From positions 3,410,001 through 3,474,000 of the forward strand of contig NZ_CP046654.1 in the NCBI RefSeq assembly GCF_009759685.1: DNA of 64,000 bases. The letters run 5' to 3'. Below the pieces are notes generated by a model that worked only from the letters and a program-made list of their open reading frames with translations, was not told the DNA's origin and did not search any database. The stretch's first letter is position 1. The number at the start of each line of letters is the position of its first letter. This DNA is from Acinetobacter baumannii (lineage in GTDB: Bacteria > Pseudomonadota > Gammaproteobacteria > Pseudomonadales > Moraxellaceae). Positions 39,188 through 49,714 of this stretch are shown piece by piece. A program made the translations under genes and the position numbers.

Positions 39188-39250
39188 AAAAGAGTGACCC
39201 AATACCCAATTCATAAAAAATTATGTTGAATTGTATGAATCACTCTTTTG
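39188..39250 (-). terminator. Long hairpin terminator beyond the small exported protein gene
   Basis: Outer stem AAAAGAGTGA/TCACTCTTTT (10 bp) and inner stem CAATTCA/TGAATTG. On the minus strand the hairpin is followed by TTTTCTGC. It lies 42 bases after the stop of the gene at 39292. Confidence 0.75.
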
Positions 39251-39291
39251 CCAGCTTCTATAGTAATAAGATCAAATATGATGAAATGAGC

Positions 39292-39582
39292 TTAATGATA
39301 ATTGATAAGTATAATCTTTCGATTAGAACCTAGACTTTCAATGCTAGTGTCCATCTTCTCTGTATGTTGAGCTAATTTATAGAGACTATCTTTATTTAAA
39401 TATTCACTATCAAGTTTAATATTCAAATTATTGACTTCGTTACATTCTATCTCATTACTTTTTGTTGAGCATGTGTCTTCAACAATATTTCCTTTGATCA
39501 TTATTGTGTTATTTGCATAACAAAATAGTGGGGAAGTAGAAAATACCGCCAAAACCAAAATTTTAAATATATTATTTTTCAT
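39292..39582 (-). CDS. Small exported protein with pilin-like N-terminus
   Basis: 96 aa. The signal peptide runs to about residue 23 (FCYANN), then TIMIKGNIVEDTCS resembles the first strand of pilins (G-x-I-x(4)-TC). A second Cys follows after the acidic stretch (IECNEV). The protein is too short for a full pilin and lacks the donor-strand C-terminus, ending IILINYH. It could be a degenerate or minor pilin, or a separate small secreted protein. It is upstream of the fimbrial operon on the same strand but separated by a terminator and 490 bp. Confidence 0.55.
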   Translation of the reverse strand: MKNNIFKILVLAVFSTSPLFCYANNTIMIKGNIVEDTCSTKSNEIECNEVNNLNIKLDSEYLNKDSLYKLAQHTEKMDTSIESLGSNRKIILINYH

Positions 39583-40890
39583 TTTATAAGTACCTATTTA
39601 TTAAATAGTTAATATAAGTGATACAATATTTTTTATTTAAAAACAATATATAAATCAATTTCAATTAAAAAACATAAAATAATATGTGACCCGTATCTCA
39701 CTAATTATTTAATTTGTTTAAATAGGTTTTATTTCTACATCTATTTTATTAAAACGATAATTAAATCACACTTTACAAATATTAATGTATCTTAGTTATT
39801 GTAAAATTAAATTATTGATAATAAATGCTTTAATTAAAATTAAAAAAATTTAACCTAAAATACCAAGCTAAAAAATAATTTAATTAATTATAATATTTAT
39901 TGAAATAATATATATTCACGAAAATTAAAAGTAATGTTTTAGCTCAGATTTTTTATTTATACGAATTAAAATATGAAAAATAAAATCACTTTTGAATAGG
40001 TTGTAAATAATTCTCGTATTTATTTAATTTTACTTAAAAACTTAAGGTAATAATAAGGCGAACTAAATTAGAAGATTTAATCTTTAAAGTATTTAAAAGG
40101 AATACAGAAAGTTGAGTATCAGAATGATTATTTTAAAATTTCTGTAATGATAAAGTTGTTTGAATTTAATTGAGTAGTATAAGGAGCATGGTTCATCTGA
40201 AATTTAATTTAAATTTTAATTCTTTAGCCAAAGACGATCATCTAAATTTAAGTGCAGCAAAGATTCTAAGAAAAGCTATACAGTGATCAATAAAATTATA
40301 TTAGCTATGTAAAGCTAAATAGAGAAAGATGAATGTCATATTTATGCTCAGATAGTGATGTTTAGCCAAATAACTTTAAAGCTACGTAAAGAGAGCTTTA
40401 GATCTGAAAGATAGAAATAACTAGGGATTAGTTTAAACTATATAATTGTTCGTATAATGTATATTATGTTAAATAAAGGATTTGGAAACCTACCATATAT
40501 AAGGCTTTGCTTACTCTGTGTTGTTGCTCTAGCTACATTTGACCTTTACTGTAATCCACCACAAATTGATTAGGTATAAGTTCACTCCTACACATGCAGC
40601 AAAACTTTATTTAATTTAATTCATAACAAATTTAAGAAATTCTCTATTACTTGTTTGGGTCAACCTTAACCCTATTAATCTAATTTAATCTGTTAGCAAA
40701 ATCTGACAACATGAACTTTATACAATGTGTTTATTCATAAAACTTGTTCTTCAGTGCCCTTATTGCTTATTGATATATGGAAAAGGCTTATAAGTTAAAT
40801 ATTTAAACTATTTTCTTAAGAAACATATACATCCTTCTCATCAATTTTACCTTATCTTTACGCTAAATCTTTGATTTCAAGTGATCACAC
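39583..40890. other. 1.3-kb very AT-rich region without a supported gene
   Basis: Only short frames occur. One of 32 codons begins at about 40190 just after AAGGAGC, but the spacing is too small; another of 35 codons begins near 40467 (MLNKGFGNLPYIRLCLLC) without a good ribosome-binding site. The region may be remnants of lost genes or a long regulatory gap. No terminator, repeat or RNA family stands out. Confidence 0.4.
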
Positions 40891-43152
40891 ATGACTAAAA
40901 GAACAATAAATATTTATGGTGCCAGACAAAATAACCTTAAAAATATTTCATTGAAGATTCCTAAACATAAAATCGTTGTCTTTACTGGAGTCTCTGGTTC
41001 AGGTAAATCTTCTTTAGTTTTCGAGACTATTGGCGCAGAAGCTCAAAGACAAATTAATGAAACTCAAGATAGTTTTGTACGTAATCGCTTGCAACATTTT
41101 GGTGTTACTGACGTTGATAAAATTGAAAATTTAAATGTACCTGTGATTATTAATCAAAAACCTTTAACGGGCAATATTCGCTCAACTGTTGCAACAATTA
41201 CAGATATTTATGCCAATCTTCGCTTGTTATTTTCACGTATGGGTGAGCCGTTTGTTGGATACTCCAATGTCTTTTCTTTTAATCACCCAAATGGCATGTG
41301 TCCACAATGCGAAGGTATTGGAATCGAGCAAACAATTGATATTTACAAAATATTAGATTTAGATAAATCCTTAAATGAAGAAGGTGCTATAGACTTCCCT
41401 ACTTATCAACCTACAGCATGGCGTTGGACGCGATATGCAGATTCAGGTTACTTTGATTTAGATAAAAAATTAAAAGATTATAGTGAAAAAGAATGGGACT
41501 TATTTTTGTATGCTCCTCAGCACAAGCCTTTAAACCCGACAAGTAAATGGAGAAAAACCGCACTTTATGAAGGACTAATTCCCAGATTTGAGCGTAACTT
41601 TTTAAAAGGTGAAGCACAGGAAAGAAATCGTTATAGAAATAAACTTGAGCGAATTATTACAATCAAAGAATGCTCCTTATGTAAGGGACAACGGCTAAAT
41701 CAAAAATCCTTATCTTGTAAAATTAATGGTAAAAATATTGCGGAATGTACGGCCCTATCCGTATCAAGTCTTTTAGAGTTTCTCGAATCGATAAAAAGTG
41801 AAAAATTTGAAACCGTTTTGCACGAAATAAAAAATAAACTCAATAACTTAAATCTCGTTGGACTCAGCTATTTAAACCTTAACCGCGTCAGCAATACATT
41901 GTCGGGAGGAGAATCACAACGAATTAAAATGGTTAAACATTTGGGTAATAGTCTGGTTGACCTACTCTATATTTTTGATGAACCAAGTATTGGCCTGCAC
42001 CCCAAAGATTTAGATAATATTATTAAAATTATTCAAAAAATTAGAGATAAGGGAAATAGTGTTTTATTGGTTGAACATGATCCTGATCTTATTAGAACAG
42101 CTGATCATGTCGTTGATATGGGGCCTCTTTCTGGTATTAACGGCGGTGAAATTATTTACCAAGGAACTTTTGAAGAGTTAAAAAATTCATCAGGTTTAAC
42201 AGGAGCGTTTTTTAGAAGGCCAAATACCTATAAGAAAGAACCACGTATGGGCAATGAATGGATTTCAATTAAAAATGCTCATTTATTCAATTTAAAAAAT
42301 ATTGATGTCGACATTCCTAAGAACTGTCTAACCGTTATTACAGGAGTCGCTGGTTCAGGAAAAAGCACATTAATAAGTAAAGTATTACCACAACAATATC
42401 CTGAAACAAAAGTTGTTGATCAATCTGCAATTACTGCAAGTATTCGCTCAAATTTATTGACCTATCTTGACCTTCTTGATCCGATTCGTCAGCTATTTGC
42501 AAAAACAAATAAAGTAAGTGCCAAGCTCTTTAGTTTTAATAGTGAAGGTGCTTGCCCTCAATGTAAGGGATCTGGTATCGAAAGGGTTGAACTTGCATTT
42601 TTAGATGATATTGAAATGACATGTGATGTTTGTCATGGTTCTGGATATGCACCTGAAGTTTTAAAATATCTTTATAAAGATAAAAATATTGCTGAAATTT
42701 TAAAAATGACGGTTGCAGAAGCAAGCAACTTTTTTGAAGATCGAATTTTACAGCAACAATTTAATTCTTTGATGAGTTTGGGGCTAGACTACATTGCAAT
42801 CGGCCAACGCTTAAATACATTTTCGGGTGGTGAGCGTCAAAGGTTAAAACTCACAAAACAAATTAATGAAACAGATAATATTTTTGTATTGGATGAACCG
42901 AGTACAGGTCTACACCCTTCTGATACTGAAAAACTAATTAGTTTATTAAATAACTTAGTTGAGAAAGGCAACACAATCATTGTGATTGAACACAACTTAG
43001 ACATCATAAGTCAAGCCGACTGGATTGTTGATATTGGTCCTTTGGCGGGTGACAAAGGTGGTGAATTGGTATTCTCAGGAACTGTTAGCGGTTTGCTTTC
43101 AGCAGAAAAATCTTTAACAGGTTATTATTTGAAAAAATATTTAGAGCTGTAA
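40891..43152 (+). CDS. UvrA-like ABC ATPase (UvrA2/DrrC type)
   Basis: 753 aa, against about 940 for UvrA. It has two ABC modules: Walker A at GVSGSGKSS and GVAGSGKST, signatures [10 protein letters not shown] and [10 protein letters not shown], Walker B at [11 protein letters not shown] and [11 protein letters not shown], each with an H-loop (LVEHDPD, VIEHNLD). Zinc-finger cysteines are kept ([23 protein letters not shown] with CDVCHGSG). The missing length corresponds mainly to the UvrB-binding region, so it probably does not load UvrB. Such proteins act in DNA-damage tolerance or drug resistance. It is isolated, convergent with adeB, and not next to uvrB. Confidence 0.85.
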   Translation: MTKRTINIYGARQNNLKNISLKIPKHKIVVFTGVSGSGKSSLVFETIGAEAQRQINETQDSFVRNRLQHFGVTDVDKIENLNVPVIINQKPLTGNIRSTVATITDIYANLRLLFSRMGEPFVGYSNVFSFNHPNGMCPQCEGIGIEQTIDIYKILDLDKSLNEEGAIDFPTYQPTAWRWTRYADSGYFDLDKKLKDYSEKEWDLFLYAPQHKPLNPTSKWRKTALYEGLIPRFERNFLKGEAQERNRYRNKLERIITIKECSLCKGQRLNQKSLSCKINGKNIAECTALSVSSLLEFLESIKSEKFETVLHEIKNKLNNLNLVGLSYLNLNRVSNTLSGGESQRIKMVKHLGNSLVDLLYIFDEPSIGLHPKDLDNIIKIIQKIRDKGNSVLLVEHDPDLIRTADHVVDMGPLSGINGGEIIYQGTFEELKNSSGLTGAFFRRPNTYKKEPRMGNEWISIKNAHLFNLKNIDVDIPKNCLTVITGVAGSGKSTLISKVLPQQYPETKVVDQSAITASIRSNLLTYLDLLDPIRQLFAKTNKVSAKLFSFNSEGACPQCKGSGIERVELAFLDDIEMTCDVCHGSGYAPEVLKYLYKDKNIAEILKMTVAEASNFFEDRILQQQFNSLMSLGLDYIAIGQRLNTFSGGERQRLKLTKQINETDNIFVLDEPSTGLHPSDTEKLISLLNNLVEKGNTIIVIEHNLDIISQADWIVDIGPLAGDKGGELVFSGTVSGLLSAEKSLTGYYLKKYLEL

Positions 43153-43250
43153 AAAAATATAGGCTAGTCTGACTTTTTATATAAATTTAAAACCCCAAAG
43201 ACTATAAATGGCTGACATTTATTAGTTAGTAATATTCTCTCATTCAGATC

Positions 43251-43295
43251 AGTAAAAATGCATCAGAGGAAATTGAGTATTTCCCCTGATGCATT
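43251..43295 (-). terminator. Terminator of the adeAB operon
   Basis: A long stem AATGCATCAG-GGAAA/TTTCC-CTGATGCATT with one mismatch; on the minus strand it is followed by TTTTTACT. It lies directly beyond the adeB stop, where adeC would begin in adeABC strains. Confidence 0.85.
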
Positions 43296-43299
43296 GAAC

Positions 43300-46200
43300 T
43301 TAAGATGAGATTTTTTTCTTAGAGGAAAATAGCTTTTCTACTGCCCCCAGAATGAAGATAAAAAACACGGGAACAAAGAAAATAGCCAGAATGGTGGCTG
43401 AAATCATGCCACCAAAAACCCCTGTGCCTAAAGCATGTTGTGTTTCTGAACTTGCACCTGAGGCAATCACCAAAGGAATTACACCACACGTAAATGCAAG
43501 TGATGTCATCAGAATTGGCCGTAAGCGAAGTTTGGCTGCGGCAACAGTGGCTTCAATCAAACTCATGCCTTCTTCTTTCAGCATTTTCGCAAATTCAACA
43601 ATCAAAATTGCATTCTTTGCCGATAGACCAATAATGGTAATTAGCCCGATTTTGAAGAACACATCATTCATTAACCCTCTAGACATAATGGCAATGATTG
43701 CTCCAAAAATACCGAGTGGCACAACTAACATCACAGAAAGTGGAATTGCCCAGCTTTCATAGAGTGCAGCCAAGACAAGGAAAACCACTAACATGGATAA
43801 ACCAAGTAAAAAGGCCATTTGTGATTCAGACTGCTTTTCCTGTAAGGAAATACCTGTCCACTCGTAGCCAATACCTTTCGGTAATTTCGCAATCAGTTGT
43901 TCCATTTCACGCATTGCTTCACCCGATGACGTATCGAAGTTAGGAATACCAGCAATACTCAAAGATGGTCGTCCGTTGTAACGATTATATTGTTGCGGTG
44001 CCTTATTCCATTGTGGCGTTACAACTTCTGATAATGAGACTAATTGACCGCTTGAACCCATGACTTTCAGATTCAAGATATCTTTCAATTGCATACGTGA
44101 TTTAGCCTCAACTTGTACAATGACTTGTTGCATACGTCCTTGATTAGGGAAGTCATTGATATACATTGAACCCATTGATGTAGAAATGATGTCTGAAACA
44201 TCAGAAAACTTAACACCAAGTGCACTAAGCTTTTCACGGTCAATTTTTAAAGAAATATTGTCACCTTGTGGCAACCCTTCATTCCAAACCATATAGAACT
44301 TTTTATTCTTGGCTGCCATTGCCATAAGTTCATCTTGAGCAGCCAGTAAAGCAGGCATACCTAAGTTAGCTCGATCTTGTAAACGCAGACTAAAGCCAGA
44401 GAAAGTACCCAGTTCATCAATTGCAGGTGGAAGTACCGCCATTGTTTCACCTTCTGTGCTATTCGCCATGGAAGTATTAACGTCGCTTGTCATCTTAGAT
44501 GCAGAGCTAGTCCGCTCTTTGAAGTCTTTAAGTGTTGTAAAAGCCACAGCTACGTTTTGGCCTGCGCCACTGAAACCCCATCCCAAAATGGTGGTATTAC
44601 TTTTTACATCGGGATTATCTTTCAAATTATTTTCAAATTGATTGACTACATTCCGAGTACGCTCTGCGGTTGCATCTGAAGGTAGCTGGAACGAAGTCAT
44701 GAACCAACCTTGATCTTCCTCTGGCATAAATGCTGTTGGCCAATATTTCATTCCGGCAAAGGTAATACCGGTAATTACTAAAAAGATCACCATCATTGGA
44801 ACTGTATGTTTGATGATTTTAAGCAGCATCAATTCATACTTTTTAGTGACTTTATCGAAACTACGGTCAAACCATGCAAAGAAGCCCTTCTTCTGATGAT
44901 GCCCATCGATTGGCTTTAAAATTGTGGCACAAAGTGCCGGTGTTAAAATGAGTGCCAATAGCGCTGAAAATAAAATAGATACCGACATGGTCAAGGTAAA
45001 CTGTTTATAGATTACCCCTACAGAACCACTCGCAAATGCCATAGGTAAAAATACTGCCGCCAATACCAGCGTAATACCAATAATCGGGCTGGTAATCTCT
45101 TTCATTGCTTTAGAGGTTGCATCTTTAGGCGATAATCCTTCTGTCGCCATAATCCTTTCTACGTTTTCAACCACGACAATGGCATCGTCGACAATAATCC
45201 CGATGGCAAGCACCATACCGAACATGGTGAGTACGTTAATTGAAAAGCCGGCAAGCAACATCACGGTAAAAGTACCGAGTAAGGCAATAGGCGCCACAAT
45301 TGCTGGAATAAGCGTATAGCGGACATTATGTAAAAATAGATACATCACAATGAAAACCAGAACCATGGCTTCAAGTAATGTATGAATTACCTTTTCAATT
45401 GAAATTTTAACAAACGGCGCGGTGTCGTAAGGAATACTAAACTCCATGCCTTCCGGTAAATTTAGCTTCAATTCTTCAATTTTTGCTCGAACACCTTCGG
45501 CAGTTTTCACGGCGTTAGCACCCGGGCTTAACTGAATTGCTGCCGCGGTAGCAGGCTTACCATTTTCCAAAATGGCAAAGTTATATGCCTGTGAGCCTAT
45601 TTCTACATTGGCAACATCAGATAACTTAATTACGCTACCGTTAGTTTTACTTTTTAAGCTAATATTTTTAAATTGCTCGAGACTAGACAATTGCCCTTGA
45701 GCAGACAATGGAATAGTAATGAGCTGGCCTTTTTCAGCTGGTAAATCACCAAGTCGGCCGGGTGCAATTTCGACATTATTTTCACGAATGGCATTATTCA
45801 CATCACTAATCGATAAACCGTAAGAAACAAGCTTATTCGGGTCGACCCAAATACGCATAGCTTTCTCGGCACCGAAAGATTGAACCTTCCCTACACCTTC
45901 GACACGTTTTAGCTCTTCTACAACATTTCGAACCAAATAATCACTCAAATCAACTTCGGAATATTGATTATTTGGAGAGTTAATCCCGACCAGCATTAAA
46001 AATCCGGACGATGAAGCCTCAACCTGTAAACCTTGCTGACGTACAACTTGCGGTAAGCGAGCTTCTACAGCCTTGATTTTATTTTGAACGTCAACCTGAG
46101 CCATTTCCACATCTGTGCCTGGTTTAAACGTAGCCGTAATCTCTGCTGTACCGGAGGTATCTGTTGTCGCACTATAGTAGAGTAGATTTTTTACACCCGA

Positions 46201-46410
46201 TAATTCGCGCTCAATTAAGGTTACAACGCTATCGTTAATGGTTTTAGCTGTAGCACCAGGATAAGTCGCACTAATATTCACCTGTGGCGGGGCCACACTT
46301 GGAAAACGTGCAATTGGCAGTTTAGGAATACTCAGCAATCCAAATATAATAATAAAGATCGCGATAACCCAAGCAAAAACGGGGCGACGAATAAAAAATT
46401 GTGACATCAT
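43300..46410 (-). CDS. adeB: RND multidrug efflux transporter AdeB
   Basis: 1036 aa, the AdeB length, with MMSQFFIRRPVFAWVIAI at the start and the HAE1 layout: a first helix, a large periplasmic domain, TM helices with the proton-relay Asp pair (GIIVDDAIVVVENVER), a second periplasmic domain and the C-terminal helices ending KLFSSKKKISS. The sequence agrees with A. baumannii AdeB as I remember it nearly throughout. It exports aminoglycosides, tetracyclines, tigecycline, fluoroquinolones and others. Its ATG overlaps the adeA stop by four bases. No adeC follows; a strong terminator comes next. The outer-membrane partner would have to be another protein such as AdeK. Confidence 0.96.
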   Translation of the reverse strand: MMSQFFIRRPVFAWVIAIFIIIFGLLSIPKLPIARFPSVAPPQVNISATYPGATAKTINDSVVTLIERELSGVKNLLYYSATTDTSGTAEITATFKPGTDVEMAQVDVQNKIKAVEARLPQVVRQQGLQVEASSSGFLMLVGINSPNNQYSEVDLSDYLVRNVVEELKRVEGVGKVQSFGAEKAMRIWVDPNKLVSYGLSISDVNNAIRENNVEIAPGRLGDLPAEKGQLITIPLSAQGQLSSLEQFKNISLKSKTNGSVIKLSDVANVEIGSQAYNFAILENGKPATAAAIQLSPGANAVKTAEGVRAKIEELKLNLPEGMEFSIPYDTAPFVKISIEKVIHTLLEAMVLVFIVMYLFLHNVRYTLIPAIVAPIALLGTFTVMLLAGFSINVLTMFGMVLAIGIIVDDAIVVVENVERIMATEGLSPKDATSKAMKEITSPIIGITLVLAAVFLPMAFASGSVGVIYKQFTLTMSVSILFSALLALILTPALCATILKPIDGHHQKKGFFAWFDRSFDKVTKKYELMLLKIIKHTVPMMVIFLVITGITFAGMKYWPTAFMPEEDQGWFMTSFQLPSDATAERTRNVVNQFENNLKDNPDVKSNTTILGWGFSGAGQNVAVAFTTLKDFKERTSSASKMTSDVNTSMANSTEGETMAVLPPAIDELGTFSGFSLRLQDRANLGMPALLAAQDELMAMAAKNKKFYMVWNEGLPQGDNISLKIDREKLSALGVKFSDVSDIISTSMGSMYINDFPNQGRMQQVIVQVEAKSRMQLKDILNLKVMGSSGQLVSLSEVVTPQWNKAPQQYNRYNGRPSLSIAGIPNFDTSSGEAMREMEQLIAKLPKGIGYEWTGISLQEKQSESQMAFLLGLSMLVVFLVLAALYESWAIPLSVMLVVPLGIFGAIIAIMSRGLMNDVFFKIGLITIIGLSAKNAILIVEFAKMLKEEGMSLIEATVAAAKLRLRPILMTSLAFTCGVIPLVIASGASSETQHALGTGVFGGMISATILAIFFVPVFFIFILGAVEKLFSSKKKISS

Positions 46411-47597
46411 GGTTGTGCTCCCTCAGCTATAGAAGTTTTGGTTTCTACACTTGAAGCATGATTTGCGACGGTTGGTGCTTTCCATGCTGCCAATGCCAAT
46501 TTTTGATTTGGCTTAATACGCTCAATACCTTCAACAACGACTTTGTCACCGACTTTCAAGCCTTTGTTAGCGATATAGAACTGCTCATATTGCTGTCCAA
46601 TTTCGATAGGACGAATTTCCGCTGTACCTTGGGCATTGATGACATATACCTGAGGCTCGCCACTGATATTACGTTGGATCGCTTGCGCCGGAACCAATAG
46701 CGCTTGAGGAATAGAAGCACGGTCAATATTGACACGCACATACATGCCCGGAAGTAATTTTCGTTCAGTGTTATTAACTTCAATACGGAATGTGACATCG
46801 CCTGTTTCCGGGTCAACATTAATATCTTCAAACAACATTTTTGCTGTGACGTTATAAGGTTGCCCGTGGCTATTGGTAATACGAACGGTTTTATCACTAT
46901 TTGCTGATAATTCACCGCTTTGTAGCGCAGCTTGTAGGCGCTCATACTCACTAACTGATTGCTTTACATCAACATAGACTTTATCAATCTGTTGAATAGT
47001 TGCCATCGTATTGGTATCGCCCTGACCGACCAATGCACCTTCAGTGACAAAAGATTGCCCAATACGCCCAGAAATAGGCGCTCGAACTGTTGCATATTGC
47101 AGATTCAAGTTTTGTCTGGCCAGCAATGCTTTCATTTGAGCGACATCGGCTAGAGCCTGACGATACTGAGCTTGAGCATTACTTACTTCTTGCTTACTAA
47201 TTGCATTACTTGGTAATAGCTGCTCATAACGTTCTAGCTGAACTTTGAGTCTTGCTACCTCAGCTTCAGCTTTATTGAGAGAAGCTCTATTGCTATTTAC
47301 ATCTGCCTCAAAAGTCTCGGAATTAATTTTATATAAAGCTTGTCCTGCTCTAACTTCACTACCCTGTTTAAATAAAACCTTTTCAATGATACCTCCGACT
47401 TGCGGACGGATTTCCGCCGTACGGAATGCATGTACACGTGCAGGAAGATTTTCACTAAAATTTACCGATTGCGGTTGAATGCTTAATACACTGACTTTAG
47501 CCGGTGGTGGCTCAGCTTGAGCGACTTCTTTTGAATCACACCCCTGTAATATCAGCCCAATAGATAAAAATAAAGGAAGTAAAAGATGCTTTTGCAT
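46407..47597 (-). CDS. adeA: Membrane-fusion protein AdeA of the AdeAB pump
   Basis: 396 aa from the ATG at 47597. It is a lipoprotein: signal then lipobox ILQGC. HlyD-type features follow: the lipoyl half GGIIEKVLFKQGSEVRAGQALY, a coiled-coil hairpin with LNKAEAEVARLKVQLERYEQLL, the second lipoyl half APISGRIGQSFVTEGALVG, and a beta-barrel (DVTFRIEVNN). The frame can be extended three codons to a TTG, but the ATG gives the proper signal. Transcribed away from adeR, with the AdeR-binding direct repeat in the 137-bp spacer. Confidence 0.96.
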   Translation of the reverse strand: MQKHLLLPLFLSIGLILQGCDSKEVAQAEPPPAKVSVLSIQPQSVNFSENLPARVHAFRTAEIRPQVGGIIEKVLFKQGSEVRAGQALYKINSETFEADVNSNRASLNKAEAEVARLKVQLERYEQLLPSNAISKQEVSNAQAQYRQALADVAQMKALLARQNLNLQYATVRAPISGRIGQSFVTEGALVGQGDTNTMATIQQIDKVYVDVKQSVSEYERLQAALQSGELSANSDKTVRITNSHGQPYNVTAKMLFEDINVDPETGDVTFRIEVNNTERKLLPGMYVRVNIDRASIPQALLVPAQAIQRNISGEPQVYVINAQGTAEIRPIEIGQQYEQFYIANKGLKVGDKVVVEGIERIKPNQKLALAAWKAPTVANHASSVETKTSIAEGAQP

Positions 47598-47664
47598 ACT
47601 GTCCAAACCTAGTGAGTTTTTGATGTTCGTATTATTTTTGATGAGTGTGTAGGGATAATCACTA

Positions 47665-47685
47665 AAGTGTGGAGTAAGTGTGGAG
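47665..47685. promoter_or_regulatory. AdeR-binding direct repeat between adeA and adeR
   Basis: Two copies of AAGTGTGGAG separated by one T, the motif I recall being reported as the AdeR binding site in this spacer. It lies 68 bases upstream of the adeA ATG and 58 upstream of adeR, so it may also bear on adeRS. Confidence 0.9.
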
Positions 47686-47742
47686 AAATACGGATAATTT
47701 AGCGTATGATGAGTTGAAGCACTTTCTATAGCCAGATTATCT

Positions 47743-48486
47743 ATGTTTGATCATTCTTTTTCTTTTGATTGCCAAGATAAAGTTATTCTTGTGGTAGAAG
47801 ATGACTACGATATTGGCGACATTATTGAAAATTATTTAAAACGTGAAGGCATGAGTGTTATTCGGGCCATGAATGGAAAGCAAGCGATTGAATTGCACGC
47901 TAGCCAACCCATCGATTTAATCTTACTTGATATTAAATTACCCGAATTAAACGGTTGGGAAGTATTAAATAAAATACGCCAAAAAGCTCAGACTCCCGTG
48001 ATCATGCTGACGGCGCTAGATCAAGATATTGATAAAGTTATGGCATTACGCATAGGTGCAGATGACTTTGTGGTGAAGCCTTTTAACCCAAATGAAGTCG
48101 TCGCTAGAGTTCAGGCAGTTTTAAGACGTACTCAGTTTGCAAATAAGGCAACTAATAAAAATAAACTCTATAAAAATATTGAAATTGATACCGACACTCA
48201 TAGCGTTTATATACACTCTGAGAATAAGAAAATCTTGCTTAATCTGACGCTAACTGAATATAAAATTATTTCATTCATGATTGACCAACCTCATAAAGTT
48301 TTTACGCGCGGAGAACTTATGAATCACTGCATGAATGATAGCGATGCACTAGAGCGAACCGTAGATAGCCATGTAAGTAAGCTGAGAAAAAAACTAGAAG
48401 AACAAGGCATATTTCAAATGTTAATTAATGTGCGTGGCGTGGGATATAGGCTAGATAATCCCCCAGCTGTAAAAGATGACGCCTAA
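47743..48486 (+). CDS. adeR: Response regulator AdeR
   Basis: 247 aa, OmpR/PhoB family. The receiver domain has the acidic pocket Glu19-Asp20-Asp21, the phosphorylation site Asp63 (LILLDIKLPELNG), Thr90 and Lys112 (VVKPF). The C-terminal winged helix has LTEYKIISFMI and DSHVSKLRKKLE. It controls adeAB through the direct repeat upstream. Residues where activating changes are reported (Asp20, Ala91, Pro116) are all wild type here. It is followed 31 bp later by adeS. Confidence 0.95.
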   Translation: MFDHSFSFDCQDKVILVVEDDYDIGDIIENYLKREGMSVIRAMNGKQAIELHASQPIDLILLDIKLPELNGWEVLNKIRQKAQTPVIMLTALDQDIDKVMALRIGADDFVVKPFNPNEVVARVQAVLRRTQFANKATNKNKLYKNIEIDTDTHSVYIHSENKKILLNLTLTEYKIISFMIDQPHKVFTRGELMNHCMNDSDALERTVDSHVSKLRKKLEEQGIFQMLINVRGVGYRLDNPPAVKDDA

Positions 48487-48517
48487 ATAATATTAAAAAA
48501 TAGCTAGGGAATATTTT

Positions 48518-49591
48518 ATGAAAAGTAAGTTAGGAATTAGTAAGCAACTTTTTATTGCCTTAACTATTGTAAATTTAAGCGTTACGCTATTTTCTGTAGT
48601 ACTGGGTTATGTCATTTATAACTATGCGATTGAAAAAGGCTGGATTAGTTTAAGCTCATTTCAACAAGAAGATTGGACCAGTTTTCATTTTGTAGACTGG
48701 ATCTGGTTAGCCACTGTTATCTTTTGCGGCTGTATTATTTCATTAGTGATTGGCATGCGCCTTGCAAAGCGTTTTATTGTGCCAATTAACTTCTTAGCCG
48801 AAGCAGCAAAAAAAATTAGTCACGGCGACCTCTCTGCTAGAGCTTACGATAACCGAATTCACTCCGCCGAAATGTCGGAGCTTTTATATAATTTTAATGA
48901 TATGGCTCAAAAGCTAGAGGTTTCAGTTAAAAACGCGCAAGTTTGGAATGCTGCCATCGCTCATGAATTAAGAGCTCCAATCACAATTTTACAAGGCCGC
49001 CTACAAGGCATAATCGACGGCGTTTTTAAACCTGATGAAGTTCTATTTAAAAGCCTTTTAAATCAAGTTGAAGGTTTATCTCACTTAGTCGAAGACTTAC
49101 GGACTTTAAGCTTGGTAGAGAACCAGCAACTCCGGTTAAATTATGAATTGTTTGACTTGAAGGCGGTAGTTGAAAAAGTTCTTAAAGCATTTGAAGATCG
49201 TTTGGATCAAGCTAAGCTAGTACCAGAACTTGACCTAACGTCCACTCCTGTATATTGCGACCGCCGTCGTATTGAGCAAGTTTTAATTGCTTTAATTGAT
49301 AACTCAATTCGTTATTCAAATGCAGGAAAACTTAAAATCTCTTCAGAAGTGGTTGCAGACAACTGGATATTAAAAATTGAGGATGAAGGCCCCGGCATTG
49401 CAACCGAGTTCCAAGACGATTTATTTAAGCCTTTCTTTAGATTAGAAGAATCAAGGAATAAAGAATTTGGCGGCACAGGTTTAGGTCTTGCTGTTGTACA
49501 TGCAATTGTTGTGGCACTGAAAGGCACTATTCAATATAGCAATCAAGGCTCGAAAAGTGTTTTCACCATAAAAATTTCTATGAATAACTAA
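48518..49591 (+). CDS. adeS: Sensor histidine kinase AdeS
   Basis: 357 aa. Two TM helices (about 11-36 and 61-82) flank a short periplasmic loop; a HAMP region follows (RLAKRFIVPINFLAEAAKKI), then the H-box with His149 (IAHELRAPIT), the N-box (LIDNSIRYSNAG), G1 (IEDEGPGI) and G2 (GGTGLGLAVV). It phosphorylates AdeR. Gly30 and Arg152 are as in the usual reference. Residue 153 is Ala, whereas I remember Thr in reference AdeS; Thr153 substitutions have been linked to pump overexpression. The effect of Ala cannot be inferred, since HELRAP is common in kinases. Confidence 0.95.
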   Translation: MKSKLGISKQLFIALTIVNLSVTLFSVVLGYVIYNYAIEKGWISLSSFQQEDWTSFHFVDWIWLATVIFCGCIISLVIGMRLAKRFIVPINFLAEAAKKISHGDLSARAYDNRIHSAEMSELLYNFNDMAQKLEVSVKNAQVWNAAIAHELRAPITILQGRLQGIIDGVFKPDEVLFKSLLNQVEGLSHLVEDLRTLSLVENQQLRLNYELFDLKAVVEKVLKAFEDRLDQAKLVPELDLTSTPVYCDRRRIEQVLIALIDNSIRYSNAGKLKISSEVVADNWILKIEDEGPGIATEFQDDLFKPFFRLEESRNKEFGGTGLGLAVVHAIVVALKGTIQYSNQGSKSVFTIKISMNN

Positions 49592-49714
49592 ATAACCTCC
49601 TGACCCTAAGTTCTCTTTTGACTTTTTACCTTAAAATTTTTATTGAAATGCCATATCTAACCTTACCAAGATTTATAAAATAATTTTTATAATTTAAATA
49701 ATGGATAACTAGAT

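Noticed and set aside
40190..40290. 32-codon ORF after AAGGAGC
   Set aside because: The ribosome-binding site is only one base from the ATG and the sequence is low-complexity AT-rich.
47743..49591. Reading adeRS as another two-component pair such as BaeSR or PmrAB
   Set aside because: The order, the direct repeat in the spacer and residue-level agreement (Asp20, Asp63, His149) identify AdeRS.
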